This document shows, piece by piece, positions 7,260-13,667 of a DNA stretch of 13,667 bases. Each line of letters opens with the position of its first letter. The first letter of the stretch is position 1. The notes under the pieces are model-generated. The model had not been told where the DNA came from. It made no database searches and was given only the letters and a program-made list of their open reading frames with translations. The position numbers and the translations under genes are program-made. This DNA comes from an uncultured Bacteroidales bacterium (GTDB taxonomy: Bacteria > Bacteroidota > Bacteroidia > Bacteroidales > Marinilabiliaceae): assembly GCA_934725785.1 (NCBI GenBank), contig CAKVCS010000014.1, positions 1 to 13,667 on the forward strand, written 5' to 3'.

Positions 7260-7289
7260 CAAATATAAAGATTGCTTAACGAGCGTAAA
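7260..7289 (-). promoter_or_regulatory. Predicted promoter for the lipoprotein gene
   Basis: The minus strand carries TATATTTG (7267-7260), an exact TAnnTTTG match. TTTA (7289-7286) lies 18 nt upstream as a degenerate -33 element. The surroundings are AT-rich, unlike the flanking genes. Transcription would begin near 7253, giving a leader of about 27 nt to the ATG at 7226. Confidence 0.5.
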
Positions 7290-7424
7290 TATACGCAACA
7301 ATATTTAAATAAGGATGTCGTTGACTTCTGGATACGGCAATCGGACAGATGTCATAAGACGGGACACCGCTGATAAACTGCAGGGCGTGCAAACGCATCT
7401 CTAAAAGTCACATATGCCGTACCA

Positions 7425-7461
7425 ATAAAAAGAGGGCGACCGCGAAAAACGGTCACCCTCT
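7425..7461 (-). terminator. Intrinsic terminator at the end of the T9SS operon
   Basis: On the minus strand AGAGGGTGACCG (7461-7450) pairs with CGGTCGCCCTCT (7442-7431) over 12 bp with one G-U wobble, around a 7-nt loop (TTTTTCG). TTTTATT follows. It begins 29 nt after the gldN stop. The opposite strand has no U-tract after the stem, so it acts on leftward transcription only. Confidence 0.88.
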
Positions 7462-7490
7462 CATATGAATTGTTTCCTCAACAAGACCAC

Positions 7491-8408
7491 CTAATACTCC
7501 CAGACATCATGCTCGTGCTGGAAAATGTCAGCCTGTATGCGCTGAGCCTCAAGGTTCTGGTCTATGCCATTGCTCGCGATCGCCGTTATGACGCGGTTGT
7601 CGTAGACGTTCGACTCGCGGTATATGTAGCTGTCGAACTGACGCGTCTCGAGCTTGTCGCGAAGCGACACTCTTTGAGCATCGTTTTTGTAGGAGTAAGC
7701 CTCCTGACGCGAGAGAACCCCCGCAGCCTCCGGATAGTAGACCCAGAAAAGGTCAAACTGACTCATCGTTCCACCTTTCTCCTTGAAGGCTACAGGGCAG
7801 AGGCCAATGATCTGGACATTCATACGGGTATACTTCTTGTCAAAGAACCAAACTTCCTTGACCTTGATCTGGTGCACAGAGGTGAATCCGTCGGCGTTAA
7901 CCTGGGTGGAGTAGTGAACCTCCTCCTTGCCGGTCTCGGGGTTTACTGTGACTACGGAGTCGACCTCGGCATCGTCGTCGTCCGCCTTAAGCAGTCGAGC
8001 ACAAACCTGATATGGAGTATACTTGGACTCGAACTCATTGTCGTTGTCAGGATTGTAGGCCGCAATCTCGCCATTGGTCACAGCGTCGTAAAGGACGCGG
8101 ACGAGAGACTTGCGGTCGTCAATGTCCTGAGTAGGATAATAGAGATAGAGATTTTGCTTCTGGCGAAGATCGATTATCCTCCAGACAGTCTTAGCCCAAA
8201 GCACATTAGCCTCGCGTACGTAAGCAGGCATGAGAGGCTTCTTAGCTTTGACGTGCTGCTTCTTGACAATGCCGTCGACAACCTCCTCGTTCGAGTTGGC
8301 CTCTTCGGGTACAGCTTCCCCGACCTCGTCGTCATTATCGTCGTATACGTCTTGCGCATATACGGGAGCAGCGAAAATGACAGCCAGAAGCAAAAGTAAC
8401 TTCTTCAT
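7491..8408 (-). CDS. gldN: Type IX secretion system periplasmic protein GldN/PorN
   Basis: GldN/PorN joins the GldK/PorK lipoprotein in the large periplasmic ring under the outer membrane of the type IX secretion system. The protein has 305 residues. A signal peptide (MKKLLLLLAVIFAAPVYA, cleavage before Gln19) is followed by an acidic, low-complexity segment (about 22-45). The GldN domain follows, with segments such as LWAKTVWRIIDLRQKQNLYL (about 70-89) and VWFFDKKYTRMNVQIIGLCP in the second half. The C-terminus reads HEHDVWEY. It is at the short end for the family. The gene is last in the operon, 21 bp after gldM, and is followed by an intrinsic terminator. Confidence 0.96.
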   Translation of the reverse strand: MKKLLLLLAVIFAAPVYAQDVYDDNDDEVGEAVPEEANSNEEVVDGIVKKQHVKAKKPLMPAYVREANVLWAKTVWRIIDLRQKQNLYLYYPTQDIDDRKSLVRVLYDAVTNGEIAAYNPDNDNEFESKYTPYQVCARLLKADDDDAEVDSVVTVNPETGKEEVHYSTQVNADGFTSVHQIKVKEVWFFDKKYTRMNVQIIGLCPVAFKEKGGTMSQFDLFWVYYPEAAGVLSRQEAYSYKNDAQRVSLRDKLETRQFDSYIYRESNVYDNRVITAIASNGIDQNLEAQRIQADIFQHEHDVWEY

Positions 8409-8429
8409 AAGTAACTACTTAAAGAAAGA

Positions 8430-10013
8430 TTAGTTCACGGTAAGAGTGATGCCGTTGAGGGTGCGCTCGCGCCCATCGGGGCCGACAGCCTTTACGGCAT
8501 CAATGAACAGCTTACCACCCTTGGAGACGCTGTTGATGATAGTCTTGGCGTCAGCGTTGAGCGCTCCGTTGGTACCCTTACATGTCGCGATACGGAGCGA
8601 GCCGTTTCGCACGCAGGAGACATCGAAAGACCTTACCTCGAAAGAGACGTCGAAAAGGAAGTTGTCGAGCGCCGCAATGACTGTTCCCGCCAATATGTCC
8701 TTCTTGTTCATCTTGAACTGGCCGGACTTGCCGCTGCTAAGACGGATGACAGGGTCAGGCACATCGAAGACGCGGAAGGTCTTAGAGCCGAAGCTCTGGT
8801 TGCGGCCATCGGCATGGGAGGAGACGGAGATGGTGACCTCTTTGCTGGAGCCAGGCTTCACATTGCGCGCGGTACCAGCGCCGGACATTGTGCCACCGGA
8901 GCAGTTGATGGTGAGATCAGAGGGTGAGACGCCTGCCACGGAGACCTCTATGGGGTTCTGAAGACCGCGGTACATGGCGTTCATCTTGGTTGCGGAGACT
9001 ACGAGACTGGGAGCGCCGACCTCATACTCGCCCTTCACCATATAGTCCTTGAGGGCGCCCGTCACAGGGTCGGGAATCTGGAGCTTAGCCTCGTAGGACT
9101 TCATACCGACAGAGCTTGCTGAGGCGGTATACTTGCCGCGTCCACCCTCGGTAGGCAGTGTCTGACCACCGACAGAGACGATAGGCTCCATAGTGTCATC
9201 GTAGGCAGCAAGCATAATATCAGCCTTGTAAGTGCCGCCCTGGATGACGTACTGAGACTCAGGAATAACAAGAGGCACAAGCACGTTGAACTTGAAAGAA
9301 GCCGCGTCGATAGACTTGTAGAGATAGTTTACGACGTCGGTCTCGACATTGCGGACGTTGCTCTGAATCGCGCTGAGAAGGCCGAGCGTCGCGGCGATTG
9401 GGAGGTGCTCGAAGTTCTGGCTCTCCCAGGTGATTCGCTCACCGCTCTCGGAGTTGCGCCCATCCTCGGTGTTAATCATCTTGCTGATGGCATTGACCAG
9501 CATAGTGTCGAGAGGAAGGCCTGAGTCTGGCTGGCAGGCGGCAATCATGGCATCGCGATAGTCATTTAGAGACTTCTTGAGCATTTTAGCGCGATCGCCA
9601 TTATTCTCGACCATCATGACCTGCGCAGCCTTGTCCTGGTCACTCTTGTTGAGGAGTCCGTCCTCTGGAGTCTGCTCATTGTTAATCTGACCGTCGGCGG
9701 TCACAATGATGAGATTCTTGTACTCTTGGATGAGGTTGACGACAGAGTCGGACTTGGCCTTGACATCCATAGCCAAGTCATATTTGGGCTTAACCCTTGT
9801 AGGGTTCTGCTCATTCTTTGACTCGAAGTTGAAGAAAGACAGCCCAAGCTTGTCCTCGGTCGAAGCCTTCTGGTTGCGGATGCTCTGATCAACGAGAGTG
9901 AACGCGTTGAGGAGGTCGCCAGAGACGTTGAGGGCGAGCATGGCGGTCAGCATGAGGTACATCATGCCGATCATCTTCTGTCTTGGGGTTTCCGGACAGT
10001 TACCACCACTCAT
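8430..10013 (-). CDS. gldM: Type IX secretion / gliding motor protein GldM/PorM
   Basis: GldM is anchored by one N-terminal inner-membrane helix and reaches through the periplasm toward the GldK/GldN ring. With GldL it forms the proton-driven rotary motor that powers T9SS export. The protein has 527 residues, close to Porphyromonas PorM. The N-terminus MSGGNCPETPRQKM leads into the membrane helix (MIGMMYLMLTAMLALNVS, about 14-31). Arg11 corresponds to the conserved arginine near the membrane helix that is thought to contact GldL glutamates. The remaining residues form a helical domain followed by beta-rich domains (D1-D4 in known structures), with motifs such as YVIQGGTYKADIMLAAYD. The start codon overlaps a 13-bp direct repeat. 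The gap to gldL is 52 bp and to gldN 21 bp. Confidence 0.97.
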   Translation of the reverse strand: MSGGNCPETPRQKMIGMMYLMLTAMLALNVSGDLLNAFTLVDQSIRNQKASTEDKLGLSFFNFESKNEQNPTRVKPKYDLAMDVKAKSDSVVNLIQEYKNLIIVTADGQINNEQTPEDGLLNKSDQDKAAQVMMVENNGDRAKMLKKSLNDYRDAMIAACQPDSGLPLDTMLVNAISKMINTEDGRNSESGERITWESQNFEHLPIAATLGLLSAIQSNVRNVETDVVNYLYKSIDAASFKFNVLVPLVIPESQYVIQGGTYKADIMLAAYDDTMEPIVSVGGQTLPTEGGRGKYTASASSVGMKSYEAKLQIPDPVTGALKDYMVKGEYEVGAPSLVVSATKMNAMYRGLQNPIEVSVAGVSPSDLTINCSGGTMSGAGTARNVKPGSSKEVTISVSSHADGRNQSFGSKTFRVFDVPDPVIRLSSGKSGQFKMNKKDILAGTVIAALDNFLFDVSFEVRSFDVSCVRNGSLRIATCKGTNGALNADAKTIINSVSKGGKLFIDAVKAVGPDGRERTLNGITLTVN

Positions 10014-10058
10014 TATACAGTGCTTTTAGCGTTATACGAAAAGGGTTATACAGTGCTT
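10013..10058. repeat. 13-bp direct repeat in the gldL-gldM gap
   Basis: TTATACAGTGCTT occurs at 10013-10025 and again at 10046-10058, 33 bp apart. A shorter TTATAC lies between them at 10032-10037. On the minus strand the copies read AAGCACTGTATAA; the one nearer gldM overlaps the first base of its ATG and the other follows the gldL stop by 7 nt. It may be a local duplication or a translation-control element. Confidence 0.7.
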
Positions 10059-10065
10059 GCCGGTA

Positions 10066-10908
10066 TTAGCGGCGGATAGCGCTAAGCATATTGCCATAGA
10101 TGTTGTTGAGCTCGCCGACAGTCTTGGAGAGGCTTGCTATTTGCTGGCGATACTCCTTGACGCCCTCGACAGAGGCCTGGATCTCGGAAGAGATGGAGGA
10201 GAGGCTCGAGGCGACGCTCTTAGTGCTCTCGAGCTGGCTGTTGATGCCCTTGAGCTGCTGCTCGTAAGCCTTGCTGATCGCGCTCATGTTGTCGCCGAGC
10301 TTGGAAGCCGCATCGCTCTGCGAGGCGAAAGCGCTGTTGAACTTGTTGAAAGAGGTAGCGAACTTGTCGCCCTCCTCGCTCATCTTGGCAGCGAGCTTGC
10401 TGCCTGCCTCGGAGACGCTGCTCTGCGCGGCGGAGAACTGGTTGAGCGAGTCGGCGGCGGACTTGACGTTATTGAGATATGACTTTGTCGCTACAGAGGC
10501 GTCGGTGATGTCAGAGAGCTGAGACGTGGTAGAGGCGAGCTTCTTGACGCCCTCGGCGAGCTGATCGACAGTCTTCTGATCGACTGCTCCGCTGGCTACG
10601 AGCGAAGAGAGCTCGCTGCCGCCACCGTTGCCGCCGTTGCCCCTGCGGGAGCTGCCCTCCGCAGGCTCAAGGCCGGCGAGCTCGGGGTATACGAGGCTCC
10701 AATCGGGCGTCTCATGAGGCGGCTCGAAAGACGAGAGCGCAAAGATGATGGCCTCGACACCAAGACCGCATACAAGCATGACGCTTGCGCCGGGGAGGTG
10801 GAGAATCTTGAAGAGCGCACCGATGATTGCGACGGCCGCACCGAAGCCGTAGACATAACCCATGAATTTTTTGTAGGCCGGGCTTGTGACGAATTCTGTA
10901 AGAGTCAT
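10066..10908 (-). CDS. gldL: Type IX secretion / gliding motor protein GldL/PorL
   Basis: GldL is the inner-membrane stator-like partner of GldM and is thought to convert proton flow into rotation. The protein has 280 residues. Two membrane helices (about 18-33 and 42-58) flank the short loop FKILHLPGA. Lys34 and Glu52 correspond by position and context to the functionally important Lys27 and Glu49 of Flavobacterium johnsoniae GldL. Glu62 corresponds to the second conserved glutamate. After the conserved DWSLVYPEL segment comes a Gly/Asn/Ser-rich linker (about 81-98), then a long Ser/Ala/Lys-rich helical tail (about 100-275) likely to be cytoplasmic coiled coil, as in PorL of Porphyromonas. 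It lies 49 bp after gldK and 52 bp before gldM. No frameshift is seen. Confidence 0.97.
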   Translation of the reverse strand: MTLTEFVTSPAYKKFMGYVYGFGAAVAIIGALFKILHLPGASVMLVCGLGVEAIIFALSSFEPPHETPDWSLVYPELAGLEPAEGSSRRGNGGNGGGSELSSLVASGAVDQKTVDQLAEGVKKLASTTSQLSDITDASVATKSYLNNVKSAADSLNQFSAAQSSVSEAGSKLAAKMSEEGDKFATSFNKFNSAFASQSDAASKLGDNMSAISKAYEQQLKGINSQLESTKSVASSLSSISSEIQASVEGVKEYRQQIASLSKTVGELNNIYGNMLSAIRR

Positions 10909-10957
10909 AAGATCTTTATTTAGGTATAGAGTTTACGTTTGAGCTTTTGCCTGTTGA

Positions 10958-12313
10958 TTACTCACCAATGTAGTCTCGTACGCAGCGGAAGCCGATAAAG
11001 CTGCATGCGGAGTCCTGATACTCGTAGTTGCGCGTGCCGCACTGCATGTAGTAGGCGATGTCCTTCCACGAGCCGCCGCGGACAACCTTGCGCTTCATGA
11101 CGATTGGGTCGTCTTCGTAGGCGTTGTACTTGTAGTCCGGGTTCATGTCGTGCATATAGATATAGGAGGACTCGTCGTAGGCGGAGGATGTCCACTCCGC
11201 CACGTTGCCCGCCATGTCGTAGAGGCCGTACTCATTGGGCGCATAGCTTGAGACGGCAGCGGTGCGGGCTGAGCCGTCATCGGTGTATCGACCACGCATG
11301 GGCTTGAAGTTGGCGACGAAGCAGCCGCGGTTATTGCGGGTGTAATATCCGCCCCACGGGTAGATGCCGTTGTTGATGCCGCCGCGCGATGCGTACTCCC
11401 ACTCCGCCTCGGTCGGGAGGCGGTAGTTCATGGCCATCGGCTGATGCTCCTTCTTGAGGTAGTCGTTGAGTAGGTTGGAGCGCCATACGCAGAACGCGGA
11501 GGCCTGCTTCCAGTTGATTCCCACGACGGGGTACGTGTCGTAACCCGGATGCCAGAAATAGGTGTAGCACATAGGCTCGTTGTAAGAGTATGTGAAGTCC
11601 GCCACCCAGGCGAGCGTATCGGGGTAGACGAGGACGCGGTCCATCTTGAGGAATCCCCTACGGCCCTGCTCGGCGAGGTTGACGGTCTCGCCGTTAACAT
11701 CCTTGGTGAAGCCCTCGTACCCGCCCTTGCTCTCGTTGGGGTCCTTGCTGACCTTGTAGCGGTTGGAGAGCTTAGCGGCCTCCTGGAGGTCCACCCAGTC
11801 GTACTGGTACGTCCATTTACGGTTGTCAAGAAGCTTGGCCTCGCGAGTGAAGCGCTCGCCGTCCTCGTAGTAAAGGGATGCGAGTGTCTCCGCATACTCC
11901 TCATCGTTCCAGTCGAGCTCCTTGTCCCAATCCAAAATCTGCAGATTCTGGTCCACATCGTCCTGATTAGGGAGCAGGAACTCTTCATGCCCCGCCTCGA
12001 CGAGCATCTTCCTTGCTATGGAGTCCCTGACCCAATTGACAAACTGCCTGTACTCCGAGTTGGTGATCTCCGTCTCGTCCATCCAGAAAGAGCTGACGGT
12101 AACCGTCTTCGTGAGTGCGTTGGTCAGCGAAGCGACATCCTGCTCGTTCTGACCCATGTTGAAGCTGCCCTGCGGGACGAAGACCATTCCGTAGGGGTCC
12201 GGCTCGTAGAACTGCGCTCCGCGCTCAACGCCGACAAGCTCGCCGCTGTTAGTTCCACTACAGCCCGTGACAAGCATCAAGGCCACAGCATAAAACGCTA
12301 CGTCTCTCATCAT
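10958..12313 (-). CDS. gldK: Type IX secretion lipoprotein GldK/PorK (FGE-sulfatase-like fold)
   Basis: GldK/PorK is an outer-membrane lipoprotein that builds the T9SS periplasmic ring with GldN. The protein has 451 residues. A short signal sequence ends in the lipobox LVTGC with Cys18. The rest has the formylglycine-generating-enzyme/sulfatase-modifying fold: YGMVFVPQGSFNMGQ at about 41-55, MDETEITNSEYRQFV at about 80-94, LPTEAEWEYA at 299-308, GNVAEWT near 369, VVRGGSW at 410-416 and a terminal GFRCVRD. In T9SS this fold is structural and catalysis is not expected. A large acidic insertion with DWDKELDWNDEEYAETL (about 128-144) sits between the N-terminal and central parts. It lies 36 bp after porP and 49 bp before gldL. 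Two adjacent ATGs (12313 and 12310) could serve as the start. Confidence 0.97.
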   Translation of the reverse strand: MMRDVAFYAVALMLVTGCSGTNSGELVGVERGAQFYEPDPYGMVFVPQGSFNMGQNEQDVASLTNALTKTVTVSSFWMDETEITNSEYRQFVNWVRDSIARKMLVEAGHEEFLLPNQDDVDQNLQILDWDKELDWNDEEYAETLASLYYEDGERFTREAKLLDNRKWTYQYDWVDLQEAAKLSNRYKVSKDPNESKGGYEGFTKDVNGETVNLAEQGRRGFLKMDRVLVYPDTLAWVADFTYSYNEPMCYTYFWHPGYDTYPVVGINWKQASAFCVWRSNLLNDYLKKEHQPMAMNYRLPTEAEWEYASRGGINNGIYPWGGYYTRNNRGCFVANFKPMRGRYTDDGSARTAAVSSYAPNEYGLYDMAGNVAEWTSSAYDESSYIYMHDMNPDYKYNAYEDDPIVMKRKVVRGGSWKDIAYYMQCGTRNYEYQDSACSFIGFRCVRDYIGE

Positions 12314-12349
12314 ATATAAATCAGTGTGTGTCCTGTATATTATTCTTAA

Positions 12350-13351
12350 CTACAATATTCTGACGCTCTTGTACCTCTTGGTCGGCTTCTCCCTGCTCAG
12401 GTCTATCGAGTAGTGGATGACGACCTCGTGCGAGCCGGAGTTGTACTTCCGGAGCTTGGAGAGGCTGAGGTCGTAGGCGTAAGATATGTCAAGCCCGTTT
12501 TTCAGCCTCACGCCCGTCGAGGCGAGGAGAGCATCTTGGAGCCTTGCGCCAAGCCCGAGCCAGAAGCGCGGGTTGAAATTGGCGTTGAGCCACATTTCCA
12601 TCTGCCACGAGGCGAAATCCGTCCGGAGCGCCAGCCTTGGCTCGACTGACCTTTGCCTGACGTCCTTCCCGAGAAGCCTGCCCGCCCCAAGATTCATCAC
12701 CGGCCGGACGTTCATCTTTGCCCCGCTCTTCATCTCAAGCTCCGGGGCAGTAAGATGCAGGATTGAGAGGCTCATGAAGGAGGCTTCGGACTGGTAGAAG
12801 GCCCCGAGGCCGGCGTCGAAAGCCGTCTGGCTGTCGTCGGCCCCCGAGAGGGCCTCGTCGGACTCCTGGTGAAACCCGCTCGGCAGGTCGGCTGGCGACG
12901 TGTACAGGTCTGAAGTCCCGAACTTTACATTGTAGGCTCCGAACCTCGCCCCAAGCCCCAACATACCCTTGTCCAAGTATATGTGGAAACTGTACTCGCC
13001 CCCGAGGCAGAGGGCCGTCACCGGCCCCACCTTGTCCTGCACCGCCAAGACTCCGATCCCGTGGAAATTCTTGAGGAAGCTAAGCTCGGCGTCAGCGGCG
13101 AGAAAGAACTGCGTCGGAGCCCCGTCGAACCCTATCCATTGCTGCCTGAAGGCGGCAGTGACGTCGACGAGACCGGAGCGACCGGCCGCACCAGGGTTGA
13201 CGGCCGAGGGCATGAGGAACGAGCCAGAAAAGAGGGGTTCGCTCTGCGCCTTAGCCACTTGGCAGTACAAAACGCAAATTAAGGTAAAAAATGCCGATAA
13301 TGCACGTCTTGCATAAAAAATTCTCAGTTTGACGCTCTTAGCTACCAGCAT
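12350..13351 (-). CDS. porP: PorP/SprF-family type IX secretion outer-membrane protein
   Basis: PorP/SprF proteins are outer-membrane beta-barrels that work with the GldK-N/PorK-N apparatus. The mature part begins QSEPLFSGSFLMPSAVNPGA, matching the family pattern of a Gln start followed by a conserved Asn-Pro-Gly/Ala segment. It contains alternating beta-barrel strands such as FRQQWIGF and LGLGARFGAYNVKFGTSDLY, and ends with VIHYSIDL and a basic tail. I place the start at the ATG at 13351: a 35-residue signal peptide results (hydrophobic ALSAFFTLICVLYC, cleavage after QVAKA). The frame is open to an ATG at 13441, but that adds 30 unlikely residues ahead of the signal peptide. It is first of five T9SS genes, 36 bp before gldK, the same order as porPKLMN of Porphyromonas gingivalis. 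Confidence 0.93.
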   Translation of the reverse strand: MLVAKSVKLRIFYARRALSAFFTLICVLYCQVAKAQSEPLFSGSFLMPSAVNPGAAGRSGLVDVTAAFRQQWIGFDGAPTQFFLAADAELSFLKNFHGIGVLAVQDKVGPVTALCLGGEYSFHIYLDKGMLGLGARFGAYNVKFGTSDLYTSPADLPSGFHQESDEALSGADDSQTAFDAGLGAFYQSEASFMSLSILHLTAPELEMKSGAKMNVRPVMNLGAGRLLGKDVRQRSVEPRLALRTDFASWQMEMWLNANFNPRFWLGLGARLQDALLASTGVRLKNGLDISYAYDLSLSKLRKYNSGSHEVVIHYSIDLSREKPTKRYKSVRIL

Positions 13352-13493
13352 ATTAAACGGATTTACAGCAGGTTGCGGCGTTGATCGAGCCATTTTTTTC
13401 AAGGTGTGCGCACCGGTTTGTGTACCGCCTGTGTTCATCATCTTAATGTAAGTAACGAGCGTGACGGCACTTTATTGCACTTCATTTGTACGT

Positions 13494-13667
13494 TTATTGT
13501 TTTGCCGTTGTTGCATTAGCTTTTGCAGTTTTAGAGGCCGACTTTTTAGACGTTTGTTTTTCAGATGTTTGCGTTGCCGTGGCCTTCTTGGCCGCAGTTC
13601 TTGTATTCTTCTTCTCGGGGTCGGCCCCCTGCTCCTTGCAGAGCCTCAGGCAGTCGTCGAGCGTGAG
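13494..13667 (-). CDS. topA: C-terminal end of a basic-tailed protein, probably DNA topoisomerase I
   Basis: Only the last 57 codons are present, entering at the right edge and ending at a TAA (13494-13496). The piece begins LTLDDCLRLCKEQG and continues as a Lys/Ala/Thr/Ser-rich tail ending ATTAKQ. Bacteroidota topoisomerase I ends with short repeats of the form ...LTLE(Q/A)C... followed by a lysine/alanine-rich tail, and this fits. No catalytic or zinc region is visible, so other proteins with basic tails cannot be excluded. The stop is 52 bp before the longest possible porP start and 142 bp before the preferred one. Confidence 0.65.
   Translation of the reverse strand, partial: LTLDDCLRLCKEQGADPEKKNTRTAAKKATATQTSEKQTSKKSASKTAKANATTAKQ

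Noticed and set aside
10958..12313. Sulfatase-modifying enzyme (formylglycine-generating) as the function of the 451-aa lipoprotein
   Set aside because: The fold is of that type, but position between porP and gldL, the lipobox and the length identify GldK/PorK, where the domain is structural.

Overview
The window is a piece of a Bacteroidota chromosome, most likely of the order Bacteroidales. The evidence is the type IX secretion (T9SS) core cluster porP-gldK-gldL-gldM-gldN, three sites matching the Bacteroidota promoter element TAnnTTTG, little sign of Shine-Dalgarno sequences, and a uracil phosphoribosyltransferase N-terminus and a Lys/Ala/Thr-rich tail (probably topoisomerase I) like those of Bacteroides and Porphyromonas. 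Every supported gene is on the minus strand, so transcription runs from high to low coordinates. The long plus-strand frames are shadows of these genes.

Reading in the direction of transcription: (1) 13667-13494, the C-terminal tail of a protein that is probably TopA. (2) 13351-7491, five T9SS genes in the classical order, with gaps of 21-52 bp and one good intrinsic terminator (7461-7425) after gldN. These encode the outer-membrane PorP-family protein, the GldK lipoprotein and GldN (periplasmic ring), and the GldL/GldM inner-membrane motor that powers export. (3) 7226-6162, a lipoprotein with its own predicted promoter, an FN3-like segment and a C-terminal domain of the Fibrobacter-paralogous (TIGR02145/DUF1566-like) type. 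(4) 6047-4974, a GDP-mannose-forming mannose-1-phosphate guanylyltransferase. (5) 4774 to the left edge, mostly housekeeping: an unrecognised 239-aa helical protein carrying a 9-G homopolymer, ribosome recycling factor, methionyl-tRNA synthetase, RadC, and the first 69 codons of uracil phosphoribosyltransferase.

No tRNA, rRNA, CRISPR array, insertion sequence or phage gene was seen. No gene-free stretch exceeds 300 bp. The largest, 7227-7490 (264 bp), holds the gldN terminator and the lipoprotein promoter. The frr-metG gap (3209-3427) and the metG-radC gap (1035-1162) each hold a strong GC-rich inverted repeat without a U-tract.

I do not see a clearly novel multi-gene system. The observations most worth a second look are the uncharacterised 239-aa gene with its slippage-prone G tract, the lipoprotein directly after the T9SS operon, the strong hairpin 6 nt before the first possible radC start, and a 13-bp direct repeat whose second copy (in gene order) overlaps the gldM start codon.
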